Shown here: positions 36,091 through 44,094 of the stretch, piece by piece
How positions within the stretch are numbered: the stretch's first letter is position 1
Layout of the letters: each line of letters opens with the position of its first letter
Assembly (NCBI RefSeq): GCF_900184685.1
Contig: NZ_FXXL01000007.1
Coordinates: 1,612,001 to 1,676,000 of the forward strand
Length of the DNA stretch: 64,000 nucleotides
Direction: 5' to 3'
From: Butyricimonas sp. Marseille-P3923
Lineage (GTDB): Bacteria; Bacteroidota; Bacteroidia; Bacteroidales; Marinifilaceae
The notes under the pieces: model-generated
What the model saw: the letters and a program-made list of their open reading frames with translations, nothing else
Told to the model about the DNA's origin: nothing
Database searches by the model: none
Made by a program: the position numbers and the translations under genes

Positions 36091-36915
36091 ATGAGTTTCT
36101 TCAAAAAAGGACATATTATCGTTTTACTCGTCAACCTTGTCGTGGCGGCAATCTTGTTGTTCGTGATCGGGTATATCGTGCTGAAACAACTGGATAAATA
36201 CACGAACCACGGTTATTACATCGCCGTACCGGAATTGCGGGGACTCACCCCGACAGAGGCTGCCCCGTTCGCCAAAGAAAAGAAATTACAAATCGTTGTC
36301 GTGGATTCGATTTACGACAACAACGCGAAACCGGGCACGGTAGTGGAGCAATTCCCTGCCCCGAACTCCCGTGTAAAAAACAACCGCGCGATACAACTGA
36401 CGATCAACGCCAACGCTCCGGAGAAAGTGATATTTCCCAATTTGCGGAACACCGCGTTCCGGCAGTCGTTACAGCGCTTGCGCAACCTCGGTCTGAACAT
36501 CGGCAGAATCGAATATGCCCCGTCAAATTACAGGAATCTCGTGCTTGATTTCAAGTATAAAGGAACCGTGTTGCAACCCGACACGATTCTCCAGAAAGGA
36601 GAAACCGTGGATATCGTGCTGGGTAACGGCAATACCCCCAACAATCAAGTAGCCATACCCTATCTGCTCGGCAAAACGCTCGCCGAAGCAAGAAACATCA
36701 CGTTATACGCTTTTCTGAATATCGGAGAGATCATCCCCGACAACACCGTGAGAACGGAAGCCGACCGGATGACGGCAATCATATACCAGCAAGAACCCGA
36801 GGCGGAAGAAAACATGACCATGCAAATGGGGGGGGACATAAAACTCTACCTCACGAAAGACGCACAAAAAATAACGGCACTGGACTCCCTGTCCATCGAG
36901 GAGCAATTACCATGA
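36091..36915 (+). CDS. PASTA-domain membrane protein
   Basis: 274 residues from the ATG giving MSFFKKGHIIVLLVNLV. One N-terminal membrane helix (IVLLVNLVVAAILLFVIGYIV) is followed by three PASTA-like domains: YIAVPELRGLTPTEAAPFAK; VIFPNLRNTAFRQSLQRLRN; VAIPYLLGKTLAEARNITLY. PASTA domains bind peptidoglycan or penicillin-binding proteins; here there is no kinase or transpeptidase domain, so it may be a cell-wall sensor or scaffold. The upstream open frame comes only from the 9-nt repeat array. It overlaps rluD by four bases (ATGA), a conserved arrangement in Bacteroidota. Confidence 0.9.
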   Translation: MSFFKKGHIIVLLVNLVVAAILLFVIGYIVLKQLDKYTNHGYYIAVPELRGLTPTEAAPFAKEKKLQIVVVDSIYDNNAKPGTVVEQFPAPNSRVKNNRAIQLTINANAPEKVIFPNLRNTAFRQSLQRLRNLGLNIGRIEYAPSNYRNLVLDFKYKGTVLQPDTILQKGETVDIVLGNGNTPNNQVAIPYLLGKTLAEARNITLYAFLNIGEIIPDNTVRTEADRMTAIIYQQEPEAEENMTMQMGGDIKLYLTKDAQKITALDSLSIEEQLP

Positions 36916-37988
36916 TAGAAGAAGAATTAGAAGAGCTTGAAGAATTAAGCGAGGACGAACCGGAGCAGGAACAGGAAAGTTACGAACATTTCCGTCTGGA
37001 AGTCGATCCCGGACAGAATTTATTGCGCATCGACCGTTTTCTGGTAGACCGTCTGCCAAACGTGTCGCGCACCAAGATACAAGAGGCGGCAGAAGCCCAA
37101 TGCGTACAGGTAAACGGCAAACCCGTGAAATCAAATTACCGGGTGAAGCCGAAAGACCTCGTGACCTTGATGTTGCCTCACCCGAAACGGGAAATCCGTG
37201 TTATCCCGGAAGATATACCGCTCCGCATCGTTTATGAGGACGATTACCTGCTGGTTATCAACAAAGAGCCGGGCATGGTGGTACATCCCTCGTACGGGCA
37301 TTACACGGGCACTCTCGTGAACGCCCTCGCGTGGCACTTGAAAGGCAACCCGCTATTCAAGGAAAACGATCCCCGACCGGGACTGGTACACCGGATAGAC
37401 AAGGATACCTCCGGTTTGCTTGTCATCGCGAAGACGGAAGAAGCCAAAACCAAACTGGCGTCCCAATTCTTTCACAAGACATCGAGCAGGAAATATGTCG
37501 CCGTGTGCTGGGGTAATCTGGACGAGGAAACCGGAACGATCATCGGTAATATCGGCAGGAGCATCTCCAACCGGAAAGTGATGGGCGTCTTCCCCGAGGG
37601 CAGCGACTACGGCAAGCATGCCGTCACCCACTACCGCGTACTGGAACGCCTTGGCTACGTGAATGTAGTCGAGTGCGTGCTGGAAACCGGACGTACCCAC
37701 CAGATACGGGCACATTTTAAATCAATCAAACATCCCCTGTTCAATGATCCCGAATACGGCGGCAACGAGATACTGAAAGGAACTACATTCACGAAATACA
37801 AACAATTCGTGCAAAACTGTTTCACCACCTGTCCCCGTCAAGCCTTACACGCCAAAACTCTCGGCTTCGAGCATCCCGCCACCGGCGAATGGATGGACTT
37901 CAACTCGGAAGTCCCGCGAGATATGCAACAGCTTATCGAGAAATGGCGCAATTACGTGGCGAACAGAGAAATTGAAGAGAATCAATAA
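36912..37988 (+). CDS. rluD: RluD-family 23S rRNA pseudouridine synthase
   Basis: 358 residues. After an acidic N-terminal extension (EEELEELEELSEDEPEQEQE) comes an S4 RNA-binding domain (LLRIDRFLVDRLPNVSRTKI) and the pseudouridine synthase domain. The catalytic motif is RPGLVHRIDKDTSGLLVIAK (Asp of RIDKDTSG), with LETGRTHQIRAHFKSIKHPL downstream. It isomerises uridines of 23S rRNA. The long acidic N-terminus is unusual in length but low in complexity. It is coupled to the PASTA gene and overlaps the convergent AAA-like gene by seven bases at the 3' ends. Confidence 0.95.
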   Translation: MIEEELEELEELSEDEPEQEQESYEHFRLEVDPGQNLLRIDRFLVDRLPNVSRTKIQEAAEAQCVQVNGKPVKSNYRVKPKDLVTLMLPHPKREIRVIPEDIPLRIVYEDDYLLVINKEPGMVVHPSYGHYTGTLVNALAWHLKGNPLFKENDPRPGLVHRIDKDTSGLLVIAKTEEAKTKLASQFFHKTSSRKYVAVCWGNLDEETGTIIGNIGRSISNRKVMGVFPEGSDYGKHAVTHYRVLERLGYVNVVECVLETGRTHQIRAHFKSIKHPLFNDPEYGGNEILKGTTFTKYKQFVQNCFTTCPRQALHAKTLGFEHPATGEWMDFNSEVPRDMQQLIEKWRNYVANREIEENQ

Positions 37989-39544
37989 ATCCAGTTCCCG
38001 ATATTGCGCTCCGCGGCATTGAAATCAACGCCGACCTTCACGAGTTCCCGACCATCAACAGCGTAAGGCAGGAGATAACCTTTATCGTCAATCTGTTGCA
38101 AAGCCTGTTCGGCAGAACCGTCAAGTTTGAACTCGAACACGTATATGTACTTGGGTGTTTTTACCACGGCATCCGCCCGTCCCCGGGCACTGCGCACCTC
38201 GGCTTCCGTGAATTGTCCCATTAACTTGAAGACGAGGTAAAACACGACTTGATAATGACGCTCGGTGCGGGTATTCAACTCGTAAGGGAAATCGGCAAAG
38301 AATGCCCGCAACCGTTTCATGAAGGCATCGACATTGCCGACACGGAGTTCTTGAACAAATTTACCGATATAAAACCCTCGCTCTTCCTCCGCCAAAGAAG
38401 TGTAGAAAGGAACGAGGAAATCTATGAAACCATACTTCACCTCGTCATTCGGGAAAGCTAACGTATATGTCTGAAACTCTTTGTCATAATCCTTGATCGT
38501 CAGGTAACCGCTCTGAAAGATCAGGGGAATCGGGTTGTCGGCATTCACCCGGTACTCGGTGAAAGAAGAAGCCGGGGCTTCCACGCCGTCCAGCAACTCG
38601 CGCAAGTCATAATCACTCTTCTTCAACAACTCCACTAGGAAGGTCGGCGTTCCGGTCTGGAACCAATAGCTGCCGAACTCTTGCTTGTAGAACGTGTTCA
38701 GCACGCTGAACGGGTTGAACATTCCCTCTCCCCTCGGGTGAAAATGATAGCCGTCGTACAGCGCTGTCATTTTCGTCAATATATCATTGGTTGTCACGCC
38801 GTTGATGGCTGCCAATTGGGCTATTTCCGGCTGGAAGTTTTCTTTCAATTCTTCAAGAGTGATACCGCAAAGCGTGGCATAATTATAGTCCATGCTAATA
38901 TCATTCAACTGGTTGAGATCGCTGAACACGCTGATTTGCGAAAACTTCGTCACCCCGGTGAGGAACACGAACCGCAAGTAGCGGTCGGCACTCTTGAGTA
39001 CACCATAGAAAGCTTTCAACGAGTCACGGTAATTCGCGAGCAAAGCATCATCTCTCCCGAGTGCCTGCAGAAGCGGCTTATCATACTCGTCAATAAGCAC
39101 GACAACTTCACGACCGGATTGCTCGTAAGCACGACGGATAACCTCGAAAAAACGTCCTGACGGGGTTGTTTCTCCCTCGTCTTTTCCCCAGCGGGCTTCC
39201 CACATCTTCAGGTACCTATCGAGGATAGAATACAATCCTTCCGGCCTGTCATACTTCTCGGCATTCAAGTCAAGATGAAACACGGGATGCACGTTCCACT
39301 CCTTCTCCATTCCCTCTATCGCTAACCCTTCGAACAAATCTTTCCGCCCGGAAAAATAAGCCTCGAAGGTCGAGAGCAACAAACTTTTCCCAAAACGTCG
39401 CGGACGACTGAAGAAGTAGGGTTTTCCCGTGTTGGCTATCCGCCACACGAGTGCTGTCTTGTCGACATACAAATAATTAGCCGTACGAATGTTCTCGAAT
39501 GTCTGTATCCCGATCGGGAGCTTTCTGGTTACCAGCATTTCCAT
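37982..39544 (-). CDS. AAA-like ATPase / PD-(D/E)XK nuclease-domain protein (DUF1703 type), copy 1
   Basis: 520 residues. The N-terminal AAA-ATPase-like domain begins LPIGIQTFENIRTANYLYVD and carries the variant P-loop RPRRFGKSLLLS and Walker B VVVLIDEYDKPL; LTGVTKFSQISVFSDLNQLN is the family signature. The C-terminal PD-(D/E)XK-9 nuclease-like domain shows GRADAVV then YVFEFKL (Asp ... Glu-x-Lys). These proteins occur in many copies in gut Bacteroidota; their role is unproven (defence or mobile-element related has been proposed). A close paralogue lies at 44744-46309. It has its own strong promoter. The 3' end overlaps rluD by seven bases. Confidence 0.9.
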   Translation of the reverse strand: MEMLVTRKLPIGIQTFENIRTANYLYVDKTALVWRIANTGKPYFFSRPRRFGKSLLLSTFEAYFSGRKDLFEGLAIEGMEKEWNVHPVFHLDLNAEKYDRPEGLYSILDRYLKMWEARWGKDEGETTPSGRFFEVIRRAYEQSGREVVVLIDEYDKPLLQALGRDDALLANYRDSLKAFYGVLKSADRYLRFVFLTGVTKFSQISVFSDLNQLNDISMDYNYATLCGITLEELKENFQPEIAQLAAINGVTTNDILTKMTALYDGYHFHPRGEGMFNPFSVLNTFYKQEFGSYWFQTGTPTFLVELLKKSDYDLRELLDGVEAPASSFTEYRVNADNPIPLIFQSGYLTIKDYDKEFQTYTLAFPNDEVKYGFIDFLVPFYTSLAEEERGFYIGKFVQELRVGNVDAFMKRLRAFFADFPYELNTRTERHYQVVFYLVFKLMGQFTEAEVRSARGRADAVVKTPKYIYVFEFKLDGSAEQALQQIDDKGYLLPYAVDGRELVKVGVDFNAAERNIGNWIY

Positions 39545-39569
39545 AGTAATCTCATTTTAGATATACAGG

Positions 39570-39601
39570 CAAAGATAGTCTATTAAGCCCAATATGACAA
39601 A
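39570..39601 (-). promoter_or_regulatory. promoter of the DUF1703-type gene (copy 1)
   Basis: Leftward TTTG (39598-39601), 20-nt spacer, TATCTTTG (39570-39577); transcription start near 39563, about 20 bases before the ATG at 39544. Both boxes match the consensus. Confidence 0.75.
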
Positions 39602-39720
39602 AAAAAAGTTCATAAAGTAAAGAGCAATACCCATTTATATAACCGGACAAGAAAAAGACAAGAAGAAATAAAGAAGAGATAAAGATGAAGACAGGCAACA
39701 CGCTTCTTTCATTTTCTGAT

Positions 39721-39790
39721 CAAAGACGTTTCAAAGACGTTCACGAACGTCTTTGAAACGTCTTTGTATCGAAGGTGTAACGTCTTTGAT
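39721..39790. repeat. perfect 22-bp-arm palindrome built of CAAAGACGTTT units
   Basis: Arms 39721-39742 and 39745-39766 are exact reverse complements with a 2-nt centre; each arm is two 11-nt units (CAAAGACGTTT, CAAAGACGTTC). A further inverted unit (ACGTCTTTG) lies at 39780-39788. It is placed about 60 bases left of the IS element. It could form a cruciform or a very stable RNA hairpin. No gene is seen in 39545-39858 apart from the promoter above. Confidence 0.85.
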
Positions 39791-39858
39791 CCCTTATTAC
39801 ACCCTTATCTCTTCTTGTATTACCCTGAAAAAAGTTTACTGTAAACCATAGTAAACCA

Positions 39859-40287
39859 ATGTCAGAATTAGCAAAAATTATCAAACATCGTCATTTCCCC
39901 GTTCGGGTAAAATTGTCGGCAGTTCGTGATCGTTTGATCGAGGAACTAGATTACGCGGAGGTTTTAAGCAAGTATGATGTCAGTTCTTCTACCTTCCATG
40001 GATGGTTGACTAAATATAAACCCCGAGTGATGTCGGAAGCAAGTTATAAACGCTTATCTTTACCAGTGCATGATCCTAAAACTTTATTATCAATGACAGA
40101 CAAGGAAGTTCAAGAACTGGAACACTTACGCGAGGAGTTAGAGAAACAAAAGGTACTTGTAGAAGCTTACGAGCTGATGCTTGAGTTAGCTAAAGACCGT
40201 CTTCACGTGGATGTAAAAAAAAACTACGAGGAGATGTTATTAGCGGGATTAGTGACCGCCAAAAAGCTCGGGAGGGCAAAGCGATGA
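39859..40287 (+). CDS. IS3-family transposase OrfA (helix-turn-helix/leucine zipper)
   Basis: 142 residues. N-terminal helix-turn-helix (VRVKLSAVRDRLIEELDYAE, VLSKYDVSSSTFHGWLTKYK) for binding the element ends, then a leucine-zipper-like coiled coil (VQELEHLREELEKQKVLVEA). The stop overlaps the orfB start (ATGA at 40284-40287), so orfB may be made by reinitiation; many IS3 elements use a -1 frameshift instead. An A-run near 40215-40224 is the only obvious slippery candidate, well before the orfB start. Confidence 0.9.
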   Translation: MSELAKIIKHRHFPVRVKLSAVRDRLIEELDYAEVLSKYDVSSSTFHGWLTKYKPRVMSEASYKRLSLPVHDPKTLLSMTDKEVQELEHLREELEKQKVLVEAYELMLELAKDRLHVDVKKNYEEMLLAGLVTAKKLGRAKR

Positions 40288-41120
40288 CAGCATACCTGTG
40301 CAACTCGCTAGGTTACAGCAAGCAGGCTTATTACAAGAGCCTTCGCTCGAGTAACGACGAGGAAGAACGTGAACGTTACGTTCTTTCCATTGTTGAAGAG
40401 ATCCGTCGTGATTTGCCTCGTTTGGGGGTTCTGAAGTTGTGGCGGATGCTAACGGGTAACGGTTTGATGGTTGGTCGTGATTGGCTTTCCCGTTTGCTTC
40501 ACCGGCATGACTTGATGGTAAAAATGAAGAAGTATCGCGTCATTACCACGGATTCCCGCGCGTGGCGTCACCAGTACCCGAACCTGGTGAAAGGCTCTCG
40601 AGTCGAGCGCTCTAACCAAGTATGGGTTAGCGATATCACTTACCTGTCGACGGGCAAAGGTTTTGTTTACCTTTCCCTGGTGACGGACGCTTACTCGAGG
40701 CGGATCATGGGCTGGGATGTACACCCGACTCTGGATTCGTCTGGTCCGGTCAAAGCCTTGTACCATGCCCTAGAGACCGGAGAACACGGCTCTTTCAAGG
40801 ACTTGATCCATCATTCTGACAGGGGCGGTCAATATTGTTCGGCCTTGTACACGGGGATATTGAAATTGCACGGGATACGTGTCAGCGTCACCCAGGACGG
40901 CTCTCCATACGATAACGCTATCGCCGAGAGGGTGAACGGGATTTTAAAGAGAGAATGGTTGAACGATATCCCGTTGAAGGATATTCATGACGCCAGGAAA
41001 CACGTCAAGAGGGTGATTGAAATATACAACAAGAAAAGACCACACCTGGCCGTTTGTTGTCAAGTGCCGGAGCAAGCCTACAAGGACAAAATGAAAAAAT
41101 TTGCCAGGGTAATGTTTTGA
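40284..41120 (+). CDS. IS3-family transposase OrfB (DDE integrase domain)
   Basis: 278 residues. HTH_21-like N-terminal part (GVLKLWRMLTGNGLMVGRDW) and rve integrase core with all three catalytic acids in context: VWVSDITYLSTGKGFVYLSL (Asp), LIHHSDRGGQYCSALY (Asp), SPYDNAIAERVNGILKREWL (Glu). It closes with NKKRPHLAVCCQVPEQAY, the usual C-terminal signature. It catalyses cut-out/copy-out transposition together with OrfA. No truncation is seen. Confidence 0.95.
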   Translation: MTAYLCNSLGYSKQAYYKSLRSSNDEEERERYVLSIVEEIRRDLPRLGVLKLWRMLTGNGLMVGRDWLSRLLHRHDLMVKMKKYRVITTDSRAWRHQYPNLVKGSRVERSNQVWVSDITYLSTGKGFVYLSLVTDAYSRRIMGWDVHPTLDSSGPVKALYHALETGEHGSFKDLIHHSDRGGQYCSALYTGILKLHGIRVSVTQDGSPYDNAIAERVNGILKREWLNDIPLKDIHDARKHVKRVIEIYNKKRPHLAVCCQVPEQAYKDKMKKFARVMF

Positions 41121-41130
41121 GCCGGGCGAT

Positions 41131-41168
41131 TTTTCCTTCTCCCGGGGAATTCCCCGGGAGAAGGAAAA
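41131..41168. terminator. 38-bp perfect palindrome at the IS 3' end
   Basis: It begins TTTTCCTTCTCCCGGGG and is perfectly self-complementary around a central GAATTC (41147-41152). It starts 11 bases after the orfB stop. It is a very stable GC-core stem flanked by A/T, likely a transcription terminator or a structure that protects the element from or isolates outside transcription. Confidence 0.75.
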
Positions 41169-41377
41169 GAAAGTAAACCTTTGATAGGAAGTATCATTTA
41201 TTTAAAGTAAACTTGTAACAGTAGATTACAACAATACTACATTTTTTAATTTATTGAATATCAAATCGAGTAAACCAATTTCAGGAAACTACATCTTTCA
41301 CGAGGATATCCCCGGATTCTCCCGTGCCAAAAGTACAACAGGAATCCCCTCCCGGCATCACGGGAAGTATATGGATA

Positions 41378-42478
41378 TCAGACGTTAAACCGGAAATTCA
41401 TCATATCACCATCCTGCACCACGTAATCTTTCCCCTCGACGGACATTTTTCCGGCTTCCTTGCATTTTGCCTCTGAACCGAGTGCAACGAAATCATCATA
41501 TTTAATTACTTCCGCGCGGATAAACCCTTTCTCGAAATCGGTATGTATAATTCCGGCGGTTTGCGGGGCTTTCATACCGTTCTTGAACGTCCACGCTCGC
41601 ACCTCTTTCACGCCTGCCGTGAAATAGGTTCTCAGATTCAACAATTTATAAGCCGTACGGATTAACTTGTTCACTCCCGCCTCGTCCAGTCCCAAGTCTT
41701 CCAAAAAAAGTTGCTTTTCCTCGTAGGTTTCCAGCTCGGCAATATCCGCCTCGATAGCGGCACCGATCACCAGTACCTCTGCTCCCTCGTCTTTCACCGC
41801 CTCACGCACCATATCCACGTATTTATTGCCCTTCACCACGGAAGCCTCGTCCACGTTACAAACGTACAGTATCGGTTTATTCGTCAGCAACATCAACTCT
41901 CTCGCCACCTCTTGTTGCAAATCGTTCAACTGCACGGAACGGGCAGATTTCCCCTGCACCAAGGCATCTTTATAAAGATGCAACACCTCCACCAATCGTT
42001 TGGCTTTGGCATCGCCTCCCGTCTGCGCTTTTTTCTCCTCTTTCGCCAAACGGTTTTCCACCGTTTCCAAGTCTTTCAATTGCAATTCCGTGTCAATCGT
42101 TTCCTTATCCCGAATGGGATCTACCTTACCGTCCACGTGCACGATATTATCATCGTCAAAACAACGCAACACGTGAATGATAGCATCCGTTTCCCGGATA
42201 TTGGATAAAAATTTGTTACCTAACCCTTCGCCCTTACTGGCTCCTTTCACCAACCCGGCAATATCCACGATCTCCACCACGGCAGGCACCACGTTTTGAG
42301 GTTGCACCAACTCAACCAGCTTATTCAGCCGTTCGTCCGGCACCGTGATTACTCCCACGTTCGGCTCGATCGTGCAAAAGGGAAAATTCGCCGATTGCGC
42401 CTTGGCATTACTCAAGCAATTAAATAGTGTCGACTTTCCCACGTTTGGCAAACCGACTATTCCACACTGTAAACCCAT
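41378..42478 (-). CDS. ychF: YchF/OLA1-family ribosome-associated ATPase
   Basis: 366 residues, full length. G1 GLPNVGKSTLFNCLSNAKAQ, G2/G3 region SANFPFCTIEPNVGVITVPD, DIAGLVKGASKGEGLGNKFL, and the altered G4 CNVDEA (NxxE in place of NKxD), which explains ATP rather than GTP preference in the family. A coiled-coil insert is followed by a C-terminal TGS domain (TAGIIHTDFEKGFIRAEVIK). It binds ribosomes and takes part in stress responses. Transcribed alone from a TATCTTTG box; the flanking genes are accessory, so this housekeeping gene sits inside a mobile-rich stretch. The 41221-41377 gap shows nothing recognisable. Confidence 0.96.
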   Translation of the reverse strand: MGLQCGIVGLPNVGKSTLFNCLSNAKAQSANFPFCTIEPNVGVITVPDERLNKLVELVQPQNVVPAVVEIVDIAGLVKGASKGEGLGNKFLSNIRETDAIIHVLRCFDDDNIVHVDGKVDPIRDKETIDTELQLKDLETVENRLAKEEKKAQTGGDAKAKRLVEVLHLYKDALVQGKSARSVQLNDLQQEVARELMLLTNKPILYVCNVDEASVVKGNKYVDMVREAVKDEGAEVLVIGAAIEADIAELETYEEKQLFLEDLGLDEAGVNKLIRTAYKLLNLRTYFTAGVKEVRAWTFKNGMKAPQTAGIIHTDFEKGFIRAEVIKYDDFVALGSEAKCKEAGKMSVEGKDYVVQDGDMMNFRFNV

Positions 42479-42547
42479 AGTCTATATTTGTATCTTTATT
42501 ATCAATCTATTATATAACACGTTCTTACTCCAAAAAATTTGAGCCTG

Positions 42548-42555
42548 CAAAGATA
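42548..42555 (-). promoter_or_regulatory. -7 promoter box (TATCTTTG) for ychF
   Basis: Leftward TATCTTTG, 70 bases before the ychF start at 42478. No clear -33 TTTG. Confidence 0.5.
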
Positions 42556-42596
42556 ATCAATTTTCGGGTTAATACCTACCTCCGCTCTGTTTCTCC

Positions 42597-42627
42597 TTTG
42601 CAAATCGAATAAAAAATACTATATTTG
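42597..42627 (+). promoter_or_regulatory. promoter of the Rpn-like nuclease gene
   Basis: TTTG (42597-42600), 19-nt spacer, TATATTTG (42620-42627). This is a textbook Bacteroidota promoter, with the ATG 21 bases downstream. Confidence 0.8.
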
Positions 42628-42647
42628 TGATATAAACAGAAATTACC

Positions 42648-43556
42648 ATGGGCATAGATTACTTAAAAGAGCGTTACGTGAACCCCTACACCGACTTCGG
42701 TTTCAAACGGTTGTTCGGGAACGAGATCAGTAAAGATTTATTGATCAGTTTCCTCAATGCCTTGTTGCACGAGGAACAACACATCGTGGATATTACTTAT
42801 TTACGAAATGAACACTTGGGAGTTCTGGAAAAAGACAGGAAAGCCGTGTTCGATGTTTACTGCGAAAACGACAAGGGTGAGAAGTTCATCGTCGAGATGC
42901 AAAAAGCCGAACAACAATTCTTCAAGGATAGGAGCGTTTTCTATTCCACTTTCCCCATCCGGGAACAAGCCCTACGCGGAGAATGGGACTACAAGTTGAA
43001 AGCCGTCTATACCATAGGTATACTGAACTTCGTTTTCGACGAAAACCGGGAAGACGAGAATTATTATCATCACGAGATCAAATTAATGGACATCAACAAA
43101 AAGGAAGTGTTCTACGACAAACTCACGTTCATTTACCTCGAGATGCCAAAATTCACGAAAACGGAAACAGAATTGGAAACCTTGTTTGACAAGTGGATGT
43201 ACGTGCTCAAAAATCTACCCCGGTTAATGGAACGCCCTGTTGCACTACAAGAACGTATCTTCGAACGGGTTTTTCGTGTAGCCGAGATCGCTAAATTCAA
43301 CAAAAACGAACTGGTGGAATACGAGGAAAGCTTGAAAGTTTTCCGGGATTTAAATAATGTAATCAATACCGCCGAACAAAAAGGAGAAACCCGGGGAGAG
43401 GCACGAGGGAGAGCGGAAGGAAGAGCGGAAGGAAGAGCGGAAGGCGAGAGGAAAAAAGCCCTTGACATCGCCCGCAACTTAAAATCCAGCGGTTTGCCCG
43501 TTGAGGACATAGCGAAATTTACCGGCTTAACGTTAAATGAGATTTCCAATCTTTAA
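42648..43556 (+). CDS. Rpn-family PD-(D/E)XK nuclease / putative transposase
   Basis: 302 residues. YVNPYTDFGFKRLFGNEISK is the family's N-terminal signature; the PD-(D/E)XK core is seen in KAVFDVYCENDKGEKFIVEM followed by Gln (Asp ... Glu-x-Gln). Proteins of this group (Rpn, PDDEXK_2) promote RecA-independent recombination in E. coli. The C-terminal part has a charged repeat region (RGEARGRAEGRAEGRAEGE, coded by 12-nt tandem repeats) and ends with a short helix-turn-helix-like segment (SSGLPVEDIAKFTGLTLNEI). It has its own promoter. Confidence 0.9.
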   Translation: MGIDYLKERYVNPYTDFGFKRLFGNEISKDLLISFLNALLHEEQHIVDITYLRNEHLGVLEKDRKAVFDVYCENDKGEKFIVEMQKAEQQFFKDRSVFYSTFPIREQALRGEWDYKLKAVYTIGILNFVFDENREDENYYHHEIKLMDINKKEVFYDKLTFIYLEMPKFTKTETELETLFDKWMYVLKNLPRLMERPVALQERIFERVFRVAEIAKFNKNELVEYEESLKVFRDLNNVINTAEQKGETRGEARGRAEGRAEGRAEGERKKALDIARNLKSSGLPVEDIAKFTGLTLNEISNL

Positions 43557-43560
43557 TAAT

Positions 43561-43598
43561 TTGATGCGTCTACATCGGATCAAAATGTAGACCATCAA
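43561..43598. terminator. hairpin between convergent genes
   Basis: Arms GTCTACAT (43568-43575) and ATGTAGAC (43585-43592) are extended by TTGATG/CATCAA with one bulge. It lies right after the nuclease gene stop and touches the stop codon of the leftward small gene. No T-run. Confidence 0.5.
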
Positions 43599-43837
43599 TC
43601 TTTGAACTGTTCTAAAGCCATCTCGCAAATACAAATATTGACTTGTAGAAAGGTCAGAAAAAGAAATTGGTTTTCCGAGGTTTCATCTTCCCAATCCCAA
43701 TCTGCAATCTCCGGTCGGTCAAGGTATTTCTCTGCTTTTTGAATACCTAGTCTGTCTATCACGCTTTGTGGCGCACAAGCTTTAAGTTGCATTATTAAAG
43801 AAACCAAATAAGCTATTTCACTTTTGTAGTAATCCAT
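43595..43837 (-). CDS. small protein of unknown function (80 residues)
   Basis: MDYYKSEIAYLVSLIMQLKA begins an acidic, probably helical protein with an unusual DWDWEDE stretch in the middle and FLTFLQVNICICEMALEQFK at the end. No family recognised and no clear promoter box. The protein-like composition and the terminator-like hairpin at its 3' end favour a real gene. It is divergent from the XRE regulator gene, with about 250 bases between them that hold only short frames, including a 16-codon one at 43962-44012. Confidence 0.5.
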   Translation of the reverse strand: MDYYKSEIAYLVSLIMQLKACAPQSVIDRLGIQKAEKYLDRPEIADWDWEDETSENQFLFLTFLQVNICICEMALEQFKD

Positions 43838-44007
43838 CGTGAATAAAGATTTTAAATTGATAAAGAGGACAAAATCTAAATTGCTTCAATATCAATGAAA
43901 GTCCTTGCCCGAATTTTTGGCTTAATCTTCTTTTTTCCGTTACTTTGCATAAGATTGATTTTATGGCAAAGAAGGGAAGAATTAGGAGAGTATTTAACAA
44001 TCAACCG

Positions 44008-44061
44008 TTGTAAAATACAACCCGATAGTTGTAAAATAAAATAGATTTGTATCTTTACAAT
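44008..44061 (+). promoter_or_regulatory. operator array and promoter of the XRE regulator gene
   Basis: Palindrome GTTGTAAAATACAAC (44008-44022), a second half-site GTTGTAAAATA (44029-44039), and a third TTGTA-N4-TACAA (44048-44061) overlap the -7 box TAGATTTG (44043-44050). Repressor-type sites around its own promoter suggest autoregulation by the XRE protein encoded 33 bases further on. Confidence 0.6.
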
Positions 44062-44094
44062 CTGCAATTTTGTTAATAATTTTATACTTTAAAT

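Larger units (their letters stand above)
39826..41220 (+). mobile_element. IS3-family insertion sequence
   Basis: Two overlapping transposase genes (orfA, orfB) on one strand. Possible ends are TGAAAAAAGTTTACTGTAAA at 39826 and its imperfect inverted partner ending at 41220 (read leftward TGTTACAAGTTTACTTTAAA), giving the usual TG...CA termini. No clear target-site duplication was found, so the exact ends are uncertain, or flanking DNA has been rearranged. Both genes look intact, so the copy may be active. Confidence 0.85.

Noticed and set aside
43962-44012. 16-codon rightward frame (MAKKGRIRRVFNNQPL) with a near-consensus promoter (TTTG-N20-TTACTTTG)
   Set aside because: Too short to judge and the -7 box has one mismatch; mentioned only as a possible remnant.
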